Shown: piece by piece, positions 7,410-17,144 of the stretch
Position numbering within the stretch: the stretch's first letter is position 1
Layout of the letters: the number at the start of each line of letters is the position of its first letter
Assembly: GCF_024753255.1 (NCBI RefSeq)
Contig: NZ_JANUHA010000015.1
Coordinates: 83,488-147,487 of the forward strand
Source: Massilia agri
GTDB taxonomy: Bacteria > Pseudomonadota > Gammaproteobacteria > Burkholderiales > Burkholderiaceae_D
Reading direction: 5' to 3'
DNA: 64,000 bases
Made by a program: the position numbers and the translations under genes
Notes under the pieces: generated by a model
Told to the model about the DNA's origin: nothing
The model's database searches: none
Seen by the model: only the letters and a program-made list of their open reading frames with translations

Positions 7410-8474
7410 TCACAATCCTTCACCGCGCAGGCGCCACAGCTGGGTCGGCAGGGCGGGCGGCGCGTCCGGCTTGAAGAAGGCCGAATCCTGGATGTGCGAG
7501 GTGGTGACGTAGATCGTCCCGTCCGGGCCCTGGGTGAAGGTGTCGGGCCAGCGCAGGCGCGCATCCTGCACCAGGATGCGCGGCTTGCCGCCCGGGCCTT
7601 CGTCGAGGTCGCGCACCTTGACCGCATCATCTTCCACGGCGCTGAGCAGCATCTTGTTGGTCCCCCGCGGGATCAACAGGCCGTCGGAGACACCGTTGAT
7701 GCCGAACTCCTCGACCTCGCCGCCCACGTCTTTTCCGCCCATCCCTTTGCCGCACAGGACGTCGGTGGCGATGCGGTACAGGGTGTCGCCCTTGATCGCC
7801 TGCCAGTACAGCCAGCGGCCGTCATCGGACAGTGCGATGCCGTCGGCCGAGAATTCCACCCCACGCCCGTCCGGGCGGCGCAGCTCCTTGCCGTCGGCCT
7901 TCACGTCCAGGCCCTTCTTCATCTGGGTCGAGGGGTGGCCGTCGAGCAGGCGCGCGACATTGCCGCTTTCGAGGTCGACCACCAGGATGGCGCCGACCAC
8001 GCCGGAATCGGTGATGAAGGCGTGCTTGCCGTCGTTCGAGAAGCGCACGTCGTTCAGGTAGGAGCCTTGCGGGGCCGCGTCCTCGTCGAAGGCGATGCTG
8101 CGCTTGACCTTGTCGCTGGCCAGGTCGATCTGCACCAGCTTGGCGCCGCCCGACACCAGGTGGGCCTGGGCCGGCGCGGCCGGGTCCAGCACCCACAGGC
8201 TGCCGCGGCCATCGGCCACGATGCTCTGCACGCAGACCCAGCCCTTGGCGGGGTCCAGCTCGTCCTTGCGGGCATTGCGCCAGGCGTTCCAGTCCGCGTC
8301 CGGGTAGGGACGCAGGCTGCCGTCGGCCTTTAGCTCGGCCACCGAGACTTCCGTGTCCTCGGTCCAGCGGGGGAAGTTGACGAAGATGCGCTTGTCCTCG
8401 GACACCGTGACGCCGGTGACCTGGTGTTCGAAGGCGGCCACCTGTTCGATGGTCCATTGCGGTGCATTGCTCAT
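7410..8474 (-). CDS. Major royal jelly protein/Yellow family beta-propeller protein
   Basis: 354 residues with no signal peptide. The family pattern is seen along the chain: EHQVTGVTVSEDKRIFVNFPRW at the N-terminus, GWVCVQSIVADGRGSLWVLD near residue 90, YLNDVRFSNDGKHAFITDSG near 145, GVEFSADGIALSDDGRWLYW near 210 and RWPDTFTQGPDGTIYVTTSHI near 310. Bacterial members form six-bladed propellers and are proposed to act on or bind small molecules; no activity can be assigned here. Its ATG overlaps the TGA of the topoisomerase gene (ATGA), so translation is coupled. Confidence 0.85.
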   Translation of the reverse strand: MSNAPQWTIEQVAAFEHQVTGVTVSEDKRIFVNFPRWTEDTEVSVAELKADGSLRPYPDADWNAWRNARKDELDPAKGWVCVQSIVADGRGSLWVLDPAAPAQAHLVSGGAKLVQIDLASDKVKRSIAFDEDAAPQGSYLNDVRFSNDGKHAFITDSGVVGAILVVDLESGNVARLLDGHPSTQMKKGLDVKADGKELRRPDGRGVEFSADGIALSDDGRWLYWQAIKGDTLYRIATDVLCGKGMGGKDVGGEVEEFGINGVSDGLLIPRGTNKMLLSAVEDDAVKVRDLDEGPGGKPRILVQDARLRWPDTFTQGPDGTIYVTTSHIQDSAFFKPDAPPALPTQLWRLRGEGL

Positions 8475-9691
8475 GCTGCTCCTCTCATGGCTTGGGGCGC
8501 GGCACCGCCGGGAGCGCGGGCGCTTTTCTTCGCGGCGGGGCGCGCCGGTTTCGTGGTCTTTCCGTTCGCCTTGCCGTTAGCCTTGCCGTTCGCCGCGGCT
8601 TGCTCCTGCTCGTGGCGCAGGCGCTGCTGCAGCATGGCCAGCACCGCGGCCTCCTCGGGCTGCAGGGCGTGCAGGTCCTGCTTCAATTCCTCTTCGGTGC
8701 GTTCGCGCAGCACTTCGAGCACGGCGCCGTCCAGGTAGGCGTCCAGCACCACCGGGTGCACATAGCACTTGCGGCAGACAGAAGGCGTGTTGCCGAGCTT
8801 CTCGGCCACCGACTCGATCGCGCGCACGATGTTCTTCTTGGCCTGGGCCTCGGAATCGAACTTTTCGAATTCCTGCAGGGCCAGCGCGGCCAGCACGGTG
8901 CCGGACCAGGTACGGAAGTCCTTGGCCGTGTAGTCTTCGCCGGTGATCGCACGCAGGTAGTCGTTGACGTCGCTCGAATCGATGCTGTGGGTCTCGCCAT
9001 CGTCGTCGATGTACTGGAACAGCTCCTGGCCGGGCAGGTCGCGCGAGCGCCGGATGATGCGCGCGAGGCGCCGGTCGTGCACCTTGACCTTGTGGTAGAC
9101 CCCGCTCTTGCCCCTGAAGCTGAACTCGACATCGCTGCCGTCGACCTTCGCGTGGCGGTTGCGCAGGGTGGTGAGGCCGAAGGACTTGTTGGTGCGGGCG
9201 TATTCCTCGTTCCCGACCCGCATCATGGTCGCTTCCAGCAGGTAGACGATGGTGGCCAGCACCTTTTCGCGCGGCAGTCCGGGGAGGCCGAGAGCGCGGT
9301 CGACTTCCGCCCGGATCTGGGGCAGGGCCTGGCCGAAGCTGATCATGCGTTCGTACTTCACCTCGTCGCGCACGGCGCGCCATTTCGGATGGTAGCGGTA
9401 CTGCTTGCGGCCCCTGGCGTCGCGCCCGGTGGCTTGCAGGTGGCCATTGGCCTGGGGGCAGATCCACACCTCCGTCCATGCGGGCGGCACCACCAGCGAC
9501 TTGATGCGCGCCAGCGTCGCCTCATCCTCGACCGGCTCGCCGCGCGCGTCGAGGTAGACGAAGCCGTCGCCCTTCCTTTCGCGGCGGATGCCGGGGCGGT
9601 CGTCGTGGACGTAGCGCAGCCCGGCGGCCCTGGCGGCGGCGGGCGGGTCGGTAAGTGGCGTGTCGGCGCTGGCCTGGTCTTCGCTGTGCAT
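8471..9691 (-). CDS. DNA topoisomerase IB (poxvirus-like)
   Basis: 406 residues starting at ATG 9691, preceded by GAGGAAG; the open frame continues far upstream but there it only shadows the antiporter gene. The enzyme relaxes supercoils through a 3'-phosphotyrosine intermediate. Seen in sequence: an N-terminal domain with GLRYVHDDRPGIRRERKGDGF, then KYERMISFGQALPQIR, VLATIVYLLEATMMRVGNEEYARTN (contains a catalytic Arg), KDFRTWSGT, and the nucleophile region VCRKCYVHPVV (Tyr). The last 50 residues are a Lys/Ala/Asn-rich tail (repeated NGKA), probably unstructured and DNA-binding. The ATGA overlap couples it to the MRJP-like gene. Confidence 0.93.
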   Translation of the reverse strand: MHSEDQASADTPLTDPPAAARAAGLRYVHDDRPGIRRERKGDGFVYLDARGEPVEDEATLARIKSLVVPPAWTEVWICPQANGHLQATGRDARGRKQYRYHPKWRAVRDEVKYERMISFGQALPQIRAEVDRALGLPGLPREKVLATIVYLLEATMMRVGNEEYARTNKSFGLTTLRNRHAKVDGSDVEFSFRGKSGVYHKVKVHDRRLARIIRRSRDLPGQELFQYIDDDGETHSIDSSDVNDYLRAITGEDYTAKDFRTWSGTVLAALALQEFEKFDSEAQAKKNIVRAIESVAEKLGNTPSVCRKCYVHPVVLDAYLDGAVLEVLRERTEEELKQDLHALQPEEAAVLAMLQQRLRHEQEQAAANGKANGKANGKTTKPARPAAKKSARAPGGAAPQAMRGAA

Positions 9692-9783
9692 GGTGGCTTC
9701 CTCGTATTCTCTGCGCCCGATGCTACGCCGAACGGGAGTGGCGCACCGCTCGCTTGCGCACGTGTGCGCCGTAGGGAAGCCGC

Positions 9784-11430
9784 TCAGTGTTTCTGGGGTG
9801 AACGGTAGCGCGCCTCGACCAGGTCGATTTCCCGCACCAGGCGGCGCGCCGTCTCGTCCGACAGCTTGCCGTGGCGGGCCAGCTGCTGCAGCACCCGGCG
9901 CTCGGCGGCCAGCGCCGCCAGGCGGTAGAAGCGCTCGGCCTCCTCGGCCACCCGGACGCGCGCCGGATGGGTGCCGTCGGCCGTTCCGCCCAGCCGGTGC
10001 TGGTAGAGGCTGCGCACCTGCTCGGCCGCGCTGGCGTGGATGTCGGCATCCTTCTCGTCGCAGGGCTCGGGGTGGCCGGCCGTATCGATGGCGCCCAGCG
10101 CCGCCAGCGCGGCCGCCTCGCGGGCCCGGTCTTCCTCGGCAAGGGAGGCCGTTTCGGGCGGCAGTTCGAGGCCACGCAGCACCCGCGGCAGGCCGATGCT
10201 GGCCACCACCAGCGATACCACGATCACGGCGCTGGCCAGGAAGATCGCGAGGTCGCGACCCGGAAACGGTTCGCCGCCGGGCAGCGCCAGCGGCAGGGTG
10301 AGGATGCCGGCGAGGGTGATGGCGCCGCGCACGCCGGCCAGCGAGGTGGCCAGGATCAGGCGCTTCCTCGGCATGATGCCCGGCCGTCCGGCGCGCCGCG
10401 CCGCCCACATCGACAGCTGCAGCGAGACCCAGACCCAGGCCAGGCGCAGCAGGATCAGGGCGAAGCTGATTGCCAGCGCATTGCCGGCCAGCCACCAGAT
10501 ATCGCGCGAGGCCGGCAGGCCGGGACCCTGCAGGGCGGCGCGCACGATGTCCGGCAACTGCTCGCCCAGCAGCACGAACATCACGCCGTTCAGGGCGAAC
10601 TGGACGGTGTCCCAGACCACGGCCCGGCGGATGCGGGTGGTGGCGAGCGCCCGGCCGCTCAGTTCCACGTAGCTCATCGTGACGCCGGCGGCCACCGCCG
10701 CCAGGATGCCGGATGCCTCGAGGTGTTCGGCCGCCATGTAGGCGCCGAAGGGCAGCAGGAGGTTGAGCAGGATGGAGGCGCCCGGTTCCTCGCCGATGCG
10801 CACCGCCAGCAGGCGCTGGGCGGTGGCCATGGCGGCCGTGACCAGTACGCCGATGCCGATGCCGCCCAGCGCCACCCACAGGAAGGTCAGGGCCGCGCTG
10901 GAGAGCGAGAAGACGCCGGTCAGGGCGGCGGCCACGGCGAAGCGGAAGCACACCAGGCCGCTGGCATCGTTCAGCAGGGATTCGCCTTCCAGGATGTGCA
11001 TCAGGCGCGGCGGGATGGGAACGCGCGCGGCGATCGCTCCGACGGCCACCGGGTCGGTCGGGGCCAGGATCGCCGCCAGGGCGAAGGAAACGGCCAGCGG
11101 CAGCTCGGGAATCAGCCAGTGGATCAGGAAGCCGGCGCCGACCACGGTGAACAGCACCAGGCCGAGGGCCAGTTCGAGGATCACGCCCTTGTCGCGGAAC
11201 AGGCCGACCTTGGGGATGCGCCAGCCGTCCAGGAACAGGAGCGGCGGCAGGAAGAGGACGAAGAAGGTGTGCGGATCGAGACGTACCGCATGCCAGCCGA
11301 AGCTGGCGATGGCCACGCCCAGGCCGATCTGCACCAGCGGCAGCGGTAGGGCGACGGGCAGCAGCCGCACCACATAGCCGCTCGCGACCACGGCCAGCAG
11401 CATCGCCAGCACCACGCCCACTTCACCCAT
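9784..11430 (-). CDS. Na+/H+ antiporter, CPA1 family
   Basis: 548 residues with about 12 hydrophobic segments in the first 420 and a soluble helical C-terminal tail of about 125. The ALAAILAPTDPVAVGAI segment around residue 118 is the conserved ion-site helix of cation:proton antiporters; GESLLNDASGLV around 150 holds the second conserved Asp. Such proteins exchange cytoplasmic Na+ (or K+) for protons across the inner membrane and help in pH and salt balance. The tail (RVRVAEEAERFYRLAALAAERRVL) may be regulatory. Same strand as the hybrid kinase upstream (45-bp gap) and topoisomerase downstream (92-bp gap). Confidence 0.9.
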   Translation of the reverse strand: MGEVGVVLAMLLAVVASGYVVRLLPVALPLPLVQIGLGVAIASFGWHAVRLDPHTFFVLFLPPLLFLDGWRIPKVGLFRDKGVILELALGLVLFTVVGAGFLIHWLIPELPLAVSFALAAILAPTDPVAVGAIAARVPIPPRLMHILEGESLLNDASGLVCFRFAVAAALTGVFSLSSAALTFLWVALGGIGIGVLVTAAMATAQRLLAVRIGEEPGASILLNLLLPFGAYMAAEHLEASGILAAVAAGVTMSYVELSGRALATTRIRRAVVWDTVQFALNGVMFVLLGEQLPDIVRAALQGPGLPASRDIWWLAGNALAISFALILLRLAWVWVSLQLSMWAARRAGRPGIMPRKRLILATSLAGVRGAITLAGILTLPLALPGGEPFPGRDLAIFLASAVIVVSLVVASIGLPRVLRGLELPPETASLAEEDRAREAAALAALGAIDTAGHPEPCDEKDADIHASAAEQVRSLYQHRLGGTADGTHPARVRVAEEAERFYRLAALAAERRVLQQLARHGKLSDETARRLVREIDLVEARYRSPQKH

Positions 11431-11475
11431 CGCGCCCTCCTTGTCACGGAAAGCCCGATGATAGGCGAAGCGAAG

Positions 11476-13722
11476 CTAGCGGGGCGCGGGCGTGTCCGCG
11501 GCGGCGACGCGGGCCAGCAGCTCGCTCAGCTGCACCGTATTGACGGGCTTGACCATGTAGTGGTCGAAGCCGGCCGCCGCGGCGGCTTCGCGGTCCTGCT
11601 GGCGCCCGTAGCCGGTGGCCGCCACCAGCGTGGCGCCGGCGGTCTCGGGAAGGCGGCGCAGGCGGCGCGCCAGCTCGTTGCCGTCCATGTCGGGCAGGCC
11701 GATGTCGAGCAGGCAGACCTGGGGCGCGAAGACCCGGGCGAGCTTGAGGGCGTCGATCCCGTTGTAGGCGATCTCGACGCGGTGGCCGGCGGCGGCCAGG
11801 TAGAGGTTGAGGGTGTGGGCGGCGTCCAGGTTGTCGTCCACCACCAGCACCCGCAGCGGGCGCGAGACCAGCGCCGCCTCGCGCACGGCGGCGTCCAGCG
11901 GCGACTCGACGGCCTGGGTGAAGCGCGGCAGGCGCACCGTGAAGGTGCTGCCGAGGCCAAGCCCCGGGCTGGTGGCGCTGACGCTGCCGCCGTGCAGCTC
12001 GACCAGGCTCCTGGCCAGCGCCAGGCCCAGGCCCAGGCCGCCCTGGGAGCGGTCCGGCGTGCGTTCGGCCTGGGTGAACAGTTCGAATACGCGCTCGACC
12101 AGGGCCGGCTCCATGCCGATGCCGTCGTCACGGACTTCGATCACGAATTCCTTGTCCGCTTCCAGGCGCAGCTGCAGGCGGATGTGGCCGCCCTCCGGCG
12201 TGTACTTGGTGGCGTTGCCAAGCAGGTTGGCGACCACCTGCACCAGGCGCTTGTGGTCGCCCTTGACGCTGGCCGGGCCGTCCGGCAGGTCGAGCACCAC
12301 CTGGTGGCGGCGCGCCGTGATCAGCGGGCGGATCTGCTCGGCCGCGTCGTCCACCACCTTGCGCAGGTCCAGCACCTGGGTCGACAGCGAGACCAGGCCG
12401 CGCGTGACGCGCGAGACGTCCAGCAGGTCGTCGACCAGGCTGGTCATGTGCTCGACCTGGCGCGCGATGATGGCGCAGGTCTGGGTGATCTGGGCATTGT
12501 CCGAGTGCAGGAGCTTGAGCAGGTGGGCGCCCGTGCTGATCGGCGCCAGCGGGTTGCGCAGCTCGTGGGCCAGCATGGCCAGGAACTCGTCCTTGCGCTG
12601 GTCGGCCGCGCGCAGCTCGCGCTCGGCCTGGCTGCGCGCCGCTTCCTTGGCCTGCAGGGTGGCGGCCATCTCGTCCAGGGCCGCGGCCAGGCGGCCGATC
12701 TCTTCGCGGCCATAGGCGATGCCGCTGCGCGCCTGCAGGTCCCCGGCGGCGATGCGGCGCGCCGTGTCCATGAGCTTGCGCACGCGCTGCACGATCAGGA
12801 TGTCGCCGGCCAGCCAGGCCGCCAGCAGGGCCAGCAGGGTGGTGGCCGCGAGTCCCAGCAGGGACATCAGCTGGGCCTCGCGCGCGGCGGCCGTGATGGT
12901 TTCGAGCGGCACGCCGATGGTCACCGTGTATTCGGACAGCGAGGGCCCGCCGACCCGGGCGAACGCGTGCAGGCGTTCGACCCCGTCTTCGCCGACCACG
13001 ACCACCGGACGGTGCGAGGGAGCGCGCATGGCCGCCTCCAGGCTGGGGGCGATCTTGCGGCCGAACCAGCGCTCGGGGTCCGGCCGGCGCGAGATCACGG
13101 TGCCGCCGGAATCGGCCGTCGCCAGGACCGAGCCGAGCGGCAGGTTGATCTCGTTCACATAGGTGTCGAGGCCGGCCAGGTCCATGGCCGAGAACACCAC
13201 CGCCACGACCGTGCCGCTGCGGTCGGTGACGGGGTAGGTGAGGTTGATCGTGTGCTTGCGGATCACGCGCCCGAACACATAGTCGCCGGCGATGAAGCGG
13301 CGTTCCGCGATCGCGCGGCGGAAATGGCGCCGGTCGCCCAGGTTCACCGGGTGCAGCATCGGCACCGCGCTGCAGGTGACTTCGCCGTCGAGGCGGATCA
13401 GGCCGAAGTTGACGTAGCCTTCGTTGCGGTCCAGGACGTCCGCCAGCAGGGCGTTGCAGCGTGGGGTCGGGCCCAACAGGTCGGGCACGCTCACCAGGTC
13501 GACCAGGATCTGGCGCGCACGCTCGAGCGACTGGGCCTCGTTGGCCGACGCCAGGGCGGTCAGGCGCTGCAGGTTTTCCTCGGAGGCGCGGATCGCCGCC
13601 TCGCGCTCGCGCATTCCGCCGAGCACCGTCATCACGGCGATCGGCGTGATGGCCAGGGCGACCAGCAGCATCAGCCGGCTGCGCAGGCTCTTCAGGCGTA
13701 GGCGCGGAATCAAGGAGCTCAT
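11476..13722 (-). CDS. Cache-HAMP hybrid sensor histidine kinase with receiver domain
   Basis: 748 residues using the ATG at 13722; a GTG nine codons upstream is also open. Order: membrane helix at about 15-38, periplasmic double-Cache-like sensor about 40-275 (SLERARQILVDLVSVPDL, SGTVVAVVFSAMDL, LPLGSVLATADSGG), second membrane helix about 285-305, HAMP, HisKA with LAHELRNPLAP (phospho-His), HATPase with NLLGNATKYT, DDGIGM and GLGLGLALA, and a C-terminal receiver LRVLVVDDNLDAAHTL with acceptor Asp in CLLDIGLPDMDG and Lys in MVKPVN. The histidine box HELRNPLAP plus single receiver is a common proteobacterial hybrid class. Ligand unknown. Divergent from the aromatic-CoA operon. Confidence 0.92.
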   Translation of the reverse strand: MSSLIPRLRLKSLRSRLMLLVALAITPIAVMTVLGGMREREAAIRASEENLQRLTALASANEAQSLERARQILVDLVSVPDLLGPTPRCNALLADVLDRNEGYVNFGLIRLDGEVTCSAVPMLHPVNLGDRRHFRRAIAERRFIAGDYVFGRVIRKHTINLTYPVTDRSGTVVAVVFSAMDLAGLDTYVNEINLPLGSVLATADSGGTVISRRPDPERWFGRKIAPSLEAAMRAPSHRPVVVVGEDGVERLHAFARVGGPSLSEYTVTIGVPLETITAAAREAQLMSLLGLAATTLLALLAAWLAGDILIVQRVRKLMDTARRIAAGDLQARSGIAYGREEIGRLAAALDEMAATLQAKEAARSQAERELRAADQRKDEFLAMLAHELRNPLAPISTGAHLLKLLHSDNAQITQTCAIIARQVEHMTSLVDDLLDVSRVTRGLVSLSTQVLDLRKVVDDAAEQIRPLITARRHQVVLDLPDGPASVKGDHKRLVQVVANLLGNATKYTPEGGHIRLQLRLEADKEFVIEVRDDGIGMEPALVERVFELFTQAERTPDRSQGGLGLGLALARSLVELHGGSVSATSPGLGLGSTFTVRLPRFTQAVESPLDAAVREAALVSRPLRVLVVDDNLDAAHTLNLYLAAAGHRVEIAYNGIDALKLARVFAPQVCLLDIGLPDMDGNELARRLRRLPETAGATLVAATGYGRQQDREAAAAAGFDHYMVKPVNTVQLSELLARVAAADTPAPR

Positions 13723-13821
13723 TCGGTTCTCGGTGGGTGGCGGATGCACCCGAAAGGTGCAGACGTTTCTCTATTGTACTAAACAAGGCGAAAGCTGTAT
13801 TGCTGCACGCCGGTCAATTCC

Positions 13822-13852
13822 TTGACACTTAAACTATCTGGCGCGGTAATAT
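13822..13852 (+). promoter_or_regulatory. Possible promoter of the aromatic CoA-thioester operon
   Basis: TTGACA (13822-13827) is a perfect -35; TAATAT (13847-13852) is a reasonable -10 but the 19-bp spacer is long, so activation or a different -10 is possible. The region in between, ACTTAAACTATC, is AT-rich and resembles a MarR-type half-site, which would fit regulation by a CoA-ester-responsive MarR protein; this is inference. Confidence 0.4.
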
Positions 13853-13879
13853 AGGAGGGGAAGACCTGAAGGAGCGTGA

Positions 13880-16264
13880 ATGAACATCGTGTGCGTGGGC
13901 GGCGGGCCGGCCGGCCTGTATTTCGGATTGCTGGCCAAGAAACGTCATCCCGGATATGCCGTCACCGTCGTCGAGCGCAACCGGCCCAGCGACACCTTCG
14001 GCTGGGGCGTGGTGTTCTCGGACCAGACCCTCGGCCGCCTTGCGGGCGCCGACGAAGCGAGCGCGCGCGCCATCCTGCAGTCCTTCAACCACTGGGACGA
14101 CATCGACGTCCACTTCAAGGGCCGCACCGTCACGTCCGGCGGCCACGGCTTCTGCGGCATCGGGCGCAAGCGCCTGCTCAACCTGCTGCAGGAGCGCTGC
14201 CTGGAACTCGGCGTGCGCCTGGAATTCGAGACCGAGGTGAGGGACGAAGCCGAGCTGGCGCGCAGCCTTGGCGCCGACCTGGTCGTGGCCTGCGACGGCG
14301 TCAACAGCGCCATCCGCAGCCGCCACGCCCAGGTCTTCCAGCCCGAGGTCGAGCGCCGCCACTGCCGTTTCGTCTGGCTCGGCACCCGCAAGAAGTTCGA
14401 CGCCTTCACCTTCGCCTTCGAAGAGACCGAGCACGGCTGGTTCCAGGCCCACGCCTACCAGTACGATGGCGAGACCTCGACCTTCATCGTGGAAACCCTG
14501 GAAGAGACCTGGCAGGCCGCGGGACTGGAGGCCATGGACCAGGCCGGGGCGCTGGCCTTCTGCGAGCGCCTGTTCGCGCGCCATCTCGACGGCCACGCGC
14601 TGATGGCGAATGCGGCCCACCTGCGCGGATCAGGCATGTGGATCCGCTTCCCGCGCATCGCCTGCGGGCGCTGGGTGCACTTTGAGGAGGTCGATGGGCG
14701 GAGCGTGCCGGTGGTCCTGATGGGCGACGCGGCCCACACCGCCCATTTCTCGATCGGTTCCGGCACCAAGCTGGCGCTGGAAGACGCGATCGAGCTGGCG
14801 AACTGCCTCGACGACCCGGGACAGCCGCTGGAAGATGCCCTGGCAAGGTATGAGGCGGCGCGCCGCGTCGAGGTGCTCAAGCTGCAGAGCGCGGCGCGCA
14901 ATTCGATGGAATGGTTCGAGAACGTGGCGAGGTACGGCGCCATGGAGGCCGAGCAGTTCGCCTATTCGCTGCTCACGCGCAGCCAGCGCCTCTCGCACGA
15001 GAACCTGCGCCTGCGCGACCCGGACTACATCGCCGGCTTCGAGGACTGGTTCGCGCGCCGAGCCGCGGCGCAGGCGGGCGTGCCGGCGCCGCCCGGCCCG
15101 ACGCCGCCCATGTTCACGCCTTTGCGCGTGCGCGAGGTGCTGCTCAAGAATCGCGTCATCGTCTCGCCCATGGCGCAGTATTCGGCGGTGGACGGCCTTG
15201 TCGGCGACTTCCACCTGGCGCACCTGGGCGCCCGGGCGCTGGGCGGCGCGGCCCTGGTGATGGCCGAGATGACCTGTGTCTCGAGCGACGCGCGCATCAC
15301 GCCGAATTGCCCCGGGCTCTACACGTCCGAACACACGGCGGCCTGGAAGCGCATCGTCGACTTCGTGCATGCCAACAGCGATGCGAAGATCGGCGTGCAG
15401 CTGGGCCACGCGGGCGCCAAGGGCTCGACCCGGCCGATGTGGGACGGCATCGACCAGCCTCTCGTCGAAGGCAACTGGCCGCTGGTGTCGGCTTCAAGGC
15501 AGCAGTACCTGGCCGGGGTCTCGCAGTGGTCGCGCGCCGCCACGCGCGAAGACCTGGATCGAATCAAGGCGGACTTCGTGCGCGCCGCCGAAGCGGCTGC
15601 CAGCGCCGGCTTCGACTGGCTCGAACTGCACTGCGCCCACGGCTACCTGCTGTCGAGCTTCATCTCCCCACTGACCAACCACCGCGACGACGAATACGGC
15701 GGCAGCCTGGAGAACCGCTGCCGCTATCCGCTCGAGGTGTTCGCCGCGATCCGCGCCGTCTGGCCGGCCGCGTTGCCGGTCAGCGTGCGCGTCTCGGCCC
15801 ACGACTGGGTCGAAGGCGGCATCCTGCCCGCCGACGCGGTGGAGATCGCGCGCCTGTTCAAGGCGGCGGGCGCGGACATGATCGACTGCTCCTCGGGCCA
15901 GGTCAGCAAGGACGAACAGCCGGTCTATGGGCGCATGTTCCAGACCCCGTTCTCCGACCGCATCCGCAACGAGGCCGCTATTGCGACCATCGCGGTCGGC
16001 TCCATCTACGAGGCCGATCACGTCAACAGCATCATCGCCGCCGGCCGCGCCGACCTGTGCGCGGTCGCACGCCCGCACCTGGCCAATCCCGCCTGGACCC
16101 TGCTGGAAGCGGCCCGCATCGGCTACGGCGGCGCGAGCTGGCCGCGCCAGTACCGCGCAGGTAAAAGCCAGCTGGAGCGCAACCTCGAGCGCGAGCGCCA
16201 GCAGCAGGCGGCCAATGCCGGCCTCTCGCCCCAGGAGCTGGCCGCGCGCCTGCTCGAGGGCTGA
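13880..16264 (+). CDS. Bifunctional FAD monooxygenase/OYE-type reductase (2-aminobenzoyl-CoA or salicylyl-CoA type)
   Basis: 794 residues formed by two enzymes. Residues 1-400 are a salicylate-hydroxylase-like flavoprotein monooxygenase: [18 protein letters not shown] (FAD-binding GxGxxG), and [28 protein letters not shown] (GD motif). Residues about 412-775 are an Old Yellow Enzyme-like FMN reductase: [47 protein letters not shown] and [11 protein letters not shown]. This exact fusion is the architecture of 2-aminobenzoyl-CoA monooxygenase/reductase from the aerobic anthranilate-CoA pathway of Azoarcus evansii, which oxygenates and reduces the ring; databases often name it salicylyl-CoA 5-hydroxylase. 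AAGGAGCGTGA precedes the ATG. It heads a four-gene operon. Which CoA ester is used cannot be read from sequence. Confidence 0.9.
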   Translation: MNIVCVGGGPAGLYFGLLAKKRHPGYAVTVVERNRPSDTFGWGVVFSDQTLGRLAGADEASARAILQSFNHWDDIDVHFKGRTVTSGGHGFCGIGRKRLLNLLQERCLELGVRLEFETEVRDEAELARSLGADLVVACDGVNSAIRSRHAQVFQPEVERRHCRFVWLGTRKKFDAFTFAFEETEHGWFQAHAYQYDGETSTFIVETLEETWQAAGLEAMDQAGALAFCERLFARHLDGHALMANAAHLRGSGMWIRFPRIACGRWVHFEEVDGRSVPVVLMGDAAHTAHFSIGSGTKLALEDAIELANCLDDPGQPLEDALARYEAARRVEVLKLQSAARNSMEWFENVARYGAMEAEQFAYSLLTRSQRLSHENLRLRDPDYIAGFEDWFARRAAAQAGVPAPPGPTPPMFTPLRVREVLLKNRVIVSPMAQYSAVDGLVGDFHLAHLGARALGGAALVMAEMTCVSSDARITPNCPGLYTSEHTAAWKRIVDFVHANSDAKIGVQLGHAGAKGSTRPMWDGIDQPLVEGNWPLVSASRQQYLAGVSQWSRAATREDLDRIKADFVRAAEAAASAGFDWLELHCAHGYLLSSFISPLTNHRDDEYGGSLENRCRYPLEVFAAIRAVWPAALPVSVRVSAHDWVEGGILPADAVEIARLFKAAGADMIDCSSGQVSKDEQPVYGRMFQTPFSDRIRNEAAIATIAVGSIYEADHVNSIIAAGRADLCAVARPHLANPAWTLLEAARIGYGGASWPRQYRAGKSQLERNLERERQQQAANAGLSPQELAARLLEG

Positions 16265-16288
16265 CCCATTCAATCCAGGAGCACACCC

Positions 16289-17143
16289 ATGCATTACCTA
16301 CCGGGCGAATCGCACCGGCTGCCGGGCAACCGCACCAGCCTGGCCGCCTATCAGGCCAGCCATTTCCAGTACCAGGTCCAGGACCGGGTGGCGACCATCA
16401 CCTTGAACCGCCCCGAGCGCAAGAACCCGCTCACCTTCGACTCCTACGCCGAGCTGCGCGAGCTGTTCCGCGCGCTCGCCTACGCCGACGACGTCAAGGC
16501 GATCGTCATCTCGGGCGCGGGAGAAAACTTCTGCTCGGGCGGCGACGTGCACGAGATCATCGGCCCGCTGACGAAACTCGACATGCCGGGCCTGCTCGCG
16601 TTTACCCGCATGACGGGCGAGCTGGTGAAGGCGATGCGCGCCTGCCCGCAGCCCATCGTGGCGGCCGTGGACGGCGTGTGCGCCGGCGCCGGCGCCATCC
16701 TGGCCTTGTCCTCGGACATCCGCTACGGCACCGCGCGCAGCAGGACGGCCTTCCTGTTCACCCGCGTCGGCCTGGCCGGCTGCGACATGGGCGCCTGCGC
16801 CCTGCTGCCGCGCGTGATCGGCCAGGGAAGGGCGGCGGAACTGCTCTACACCGGCCGCGCCATGAAGGGCGAGGAAGCGGAGCGCTGGGGCTTCTTCAAC
16901 CGCCTCTGCGAGCCGCAAGACCTCCTGGCGGAGGCGCAGGCTTTCGCCGCCACCCTGGCCAATGGCCCGACCTTCGCCCATGGCATGACCAAGAAGATGC
17001 TGCAGCAGGAGTGGAACATGGGAGTCGACGAAGCGATCGAGGCCGAGGCCCAGGCCCAGGCCATCTGCATGGCGACCAATGATTTCCACCGGGCCTACCA
17101 CGCCTTCGTGGCCAAGGACCAGCCGCGCTTCGAGGGAGATTGA
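16289..17143 (+). CDS. Enoyl-CoA hydratase/isomerase family protein
   Basis: 284 residues of the crotonase fold. [17 protein letters not shown] near residue 35, [20 protein letters not shown] near 75 (first oxyanion-hole region) and [23 protein letters not shown] near 128 (second) are standard; the acid/base Glu region is altered to [15 protein letters not shown] (Asp at 168). The N-terminal 28 residues ([15 protein letters not shown]) extend beyond most crotonases. It lies 24 bases after the bifunctional flavoenzyme and 1 base before the acyl-CoA dehydrogenase, so it should hydrate or isomerise the dearomatised ring CoA ester or a beta-oxidation intermediate. Confidence 0.9.
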   Translation: MHYLPGESHRLPGNRTSLAAYQASHFQYQVQDRVATITLNRPERKNPLTFDSYAELRELFRALAYADDVKAIVISGAGENFCSGGDVHEIIGPLTKLDMPGLLAFTRMTGELVKAMRACPQPIVAAVDGVCAGAGAILALSSDIRYGTARSRTAFLFTRVGLAGCDMGACALLPRVIGQGRAAELLYTGRAMKGEEAERWGFFNRLCEPQDLLAEAQAFAATLANGPTFAHGMTKKMLQQEWNMGVDEAIEAEAQAQAICMATNDFHRAYHAFVAKDQPRFEGD

Positions 17144-17144
17144 G

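Noticed and set aside
8471..10951. A single 826-codon frame joining antiporter DNA to topoisomerase IB
   Set aside because: The first 420 codons are Arg/Gly/Pro-rich shadow of the antiporter; the topoisomerase has its own ATG and ribosome-binding site at 9691.
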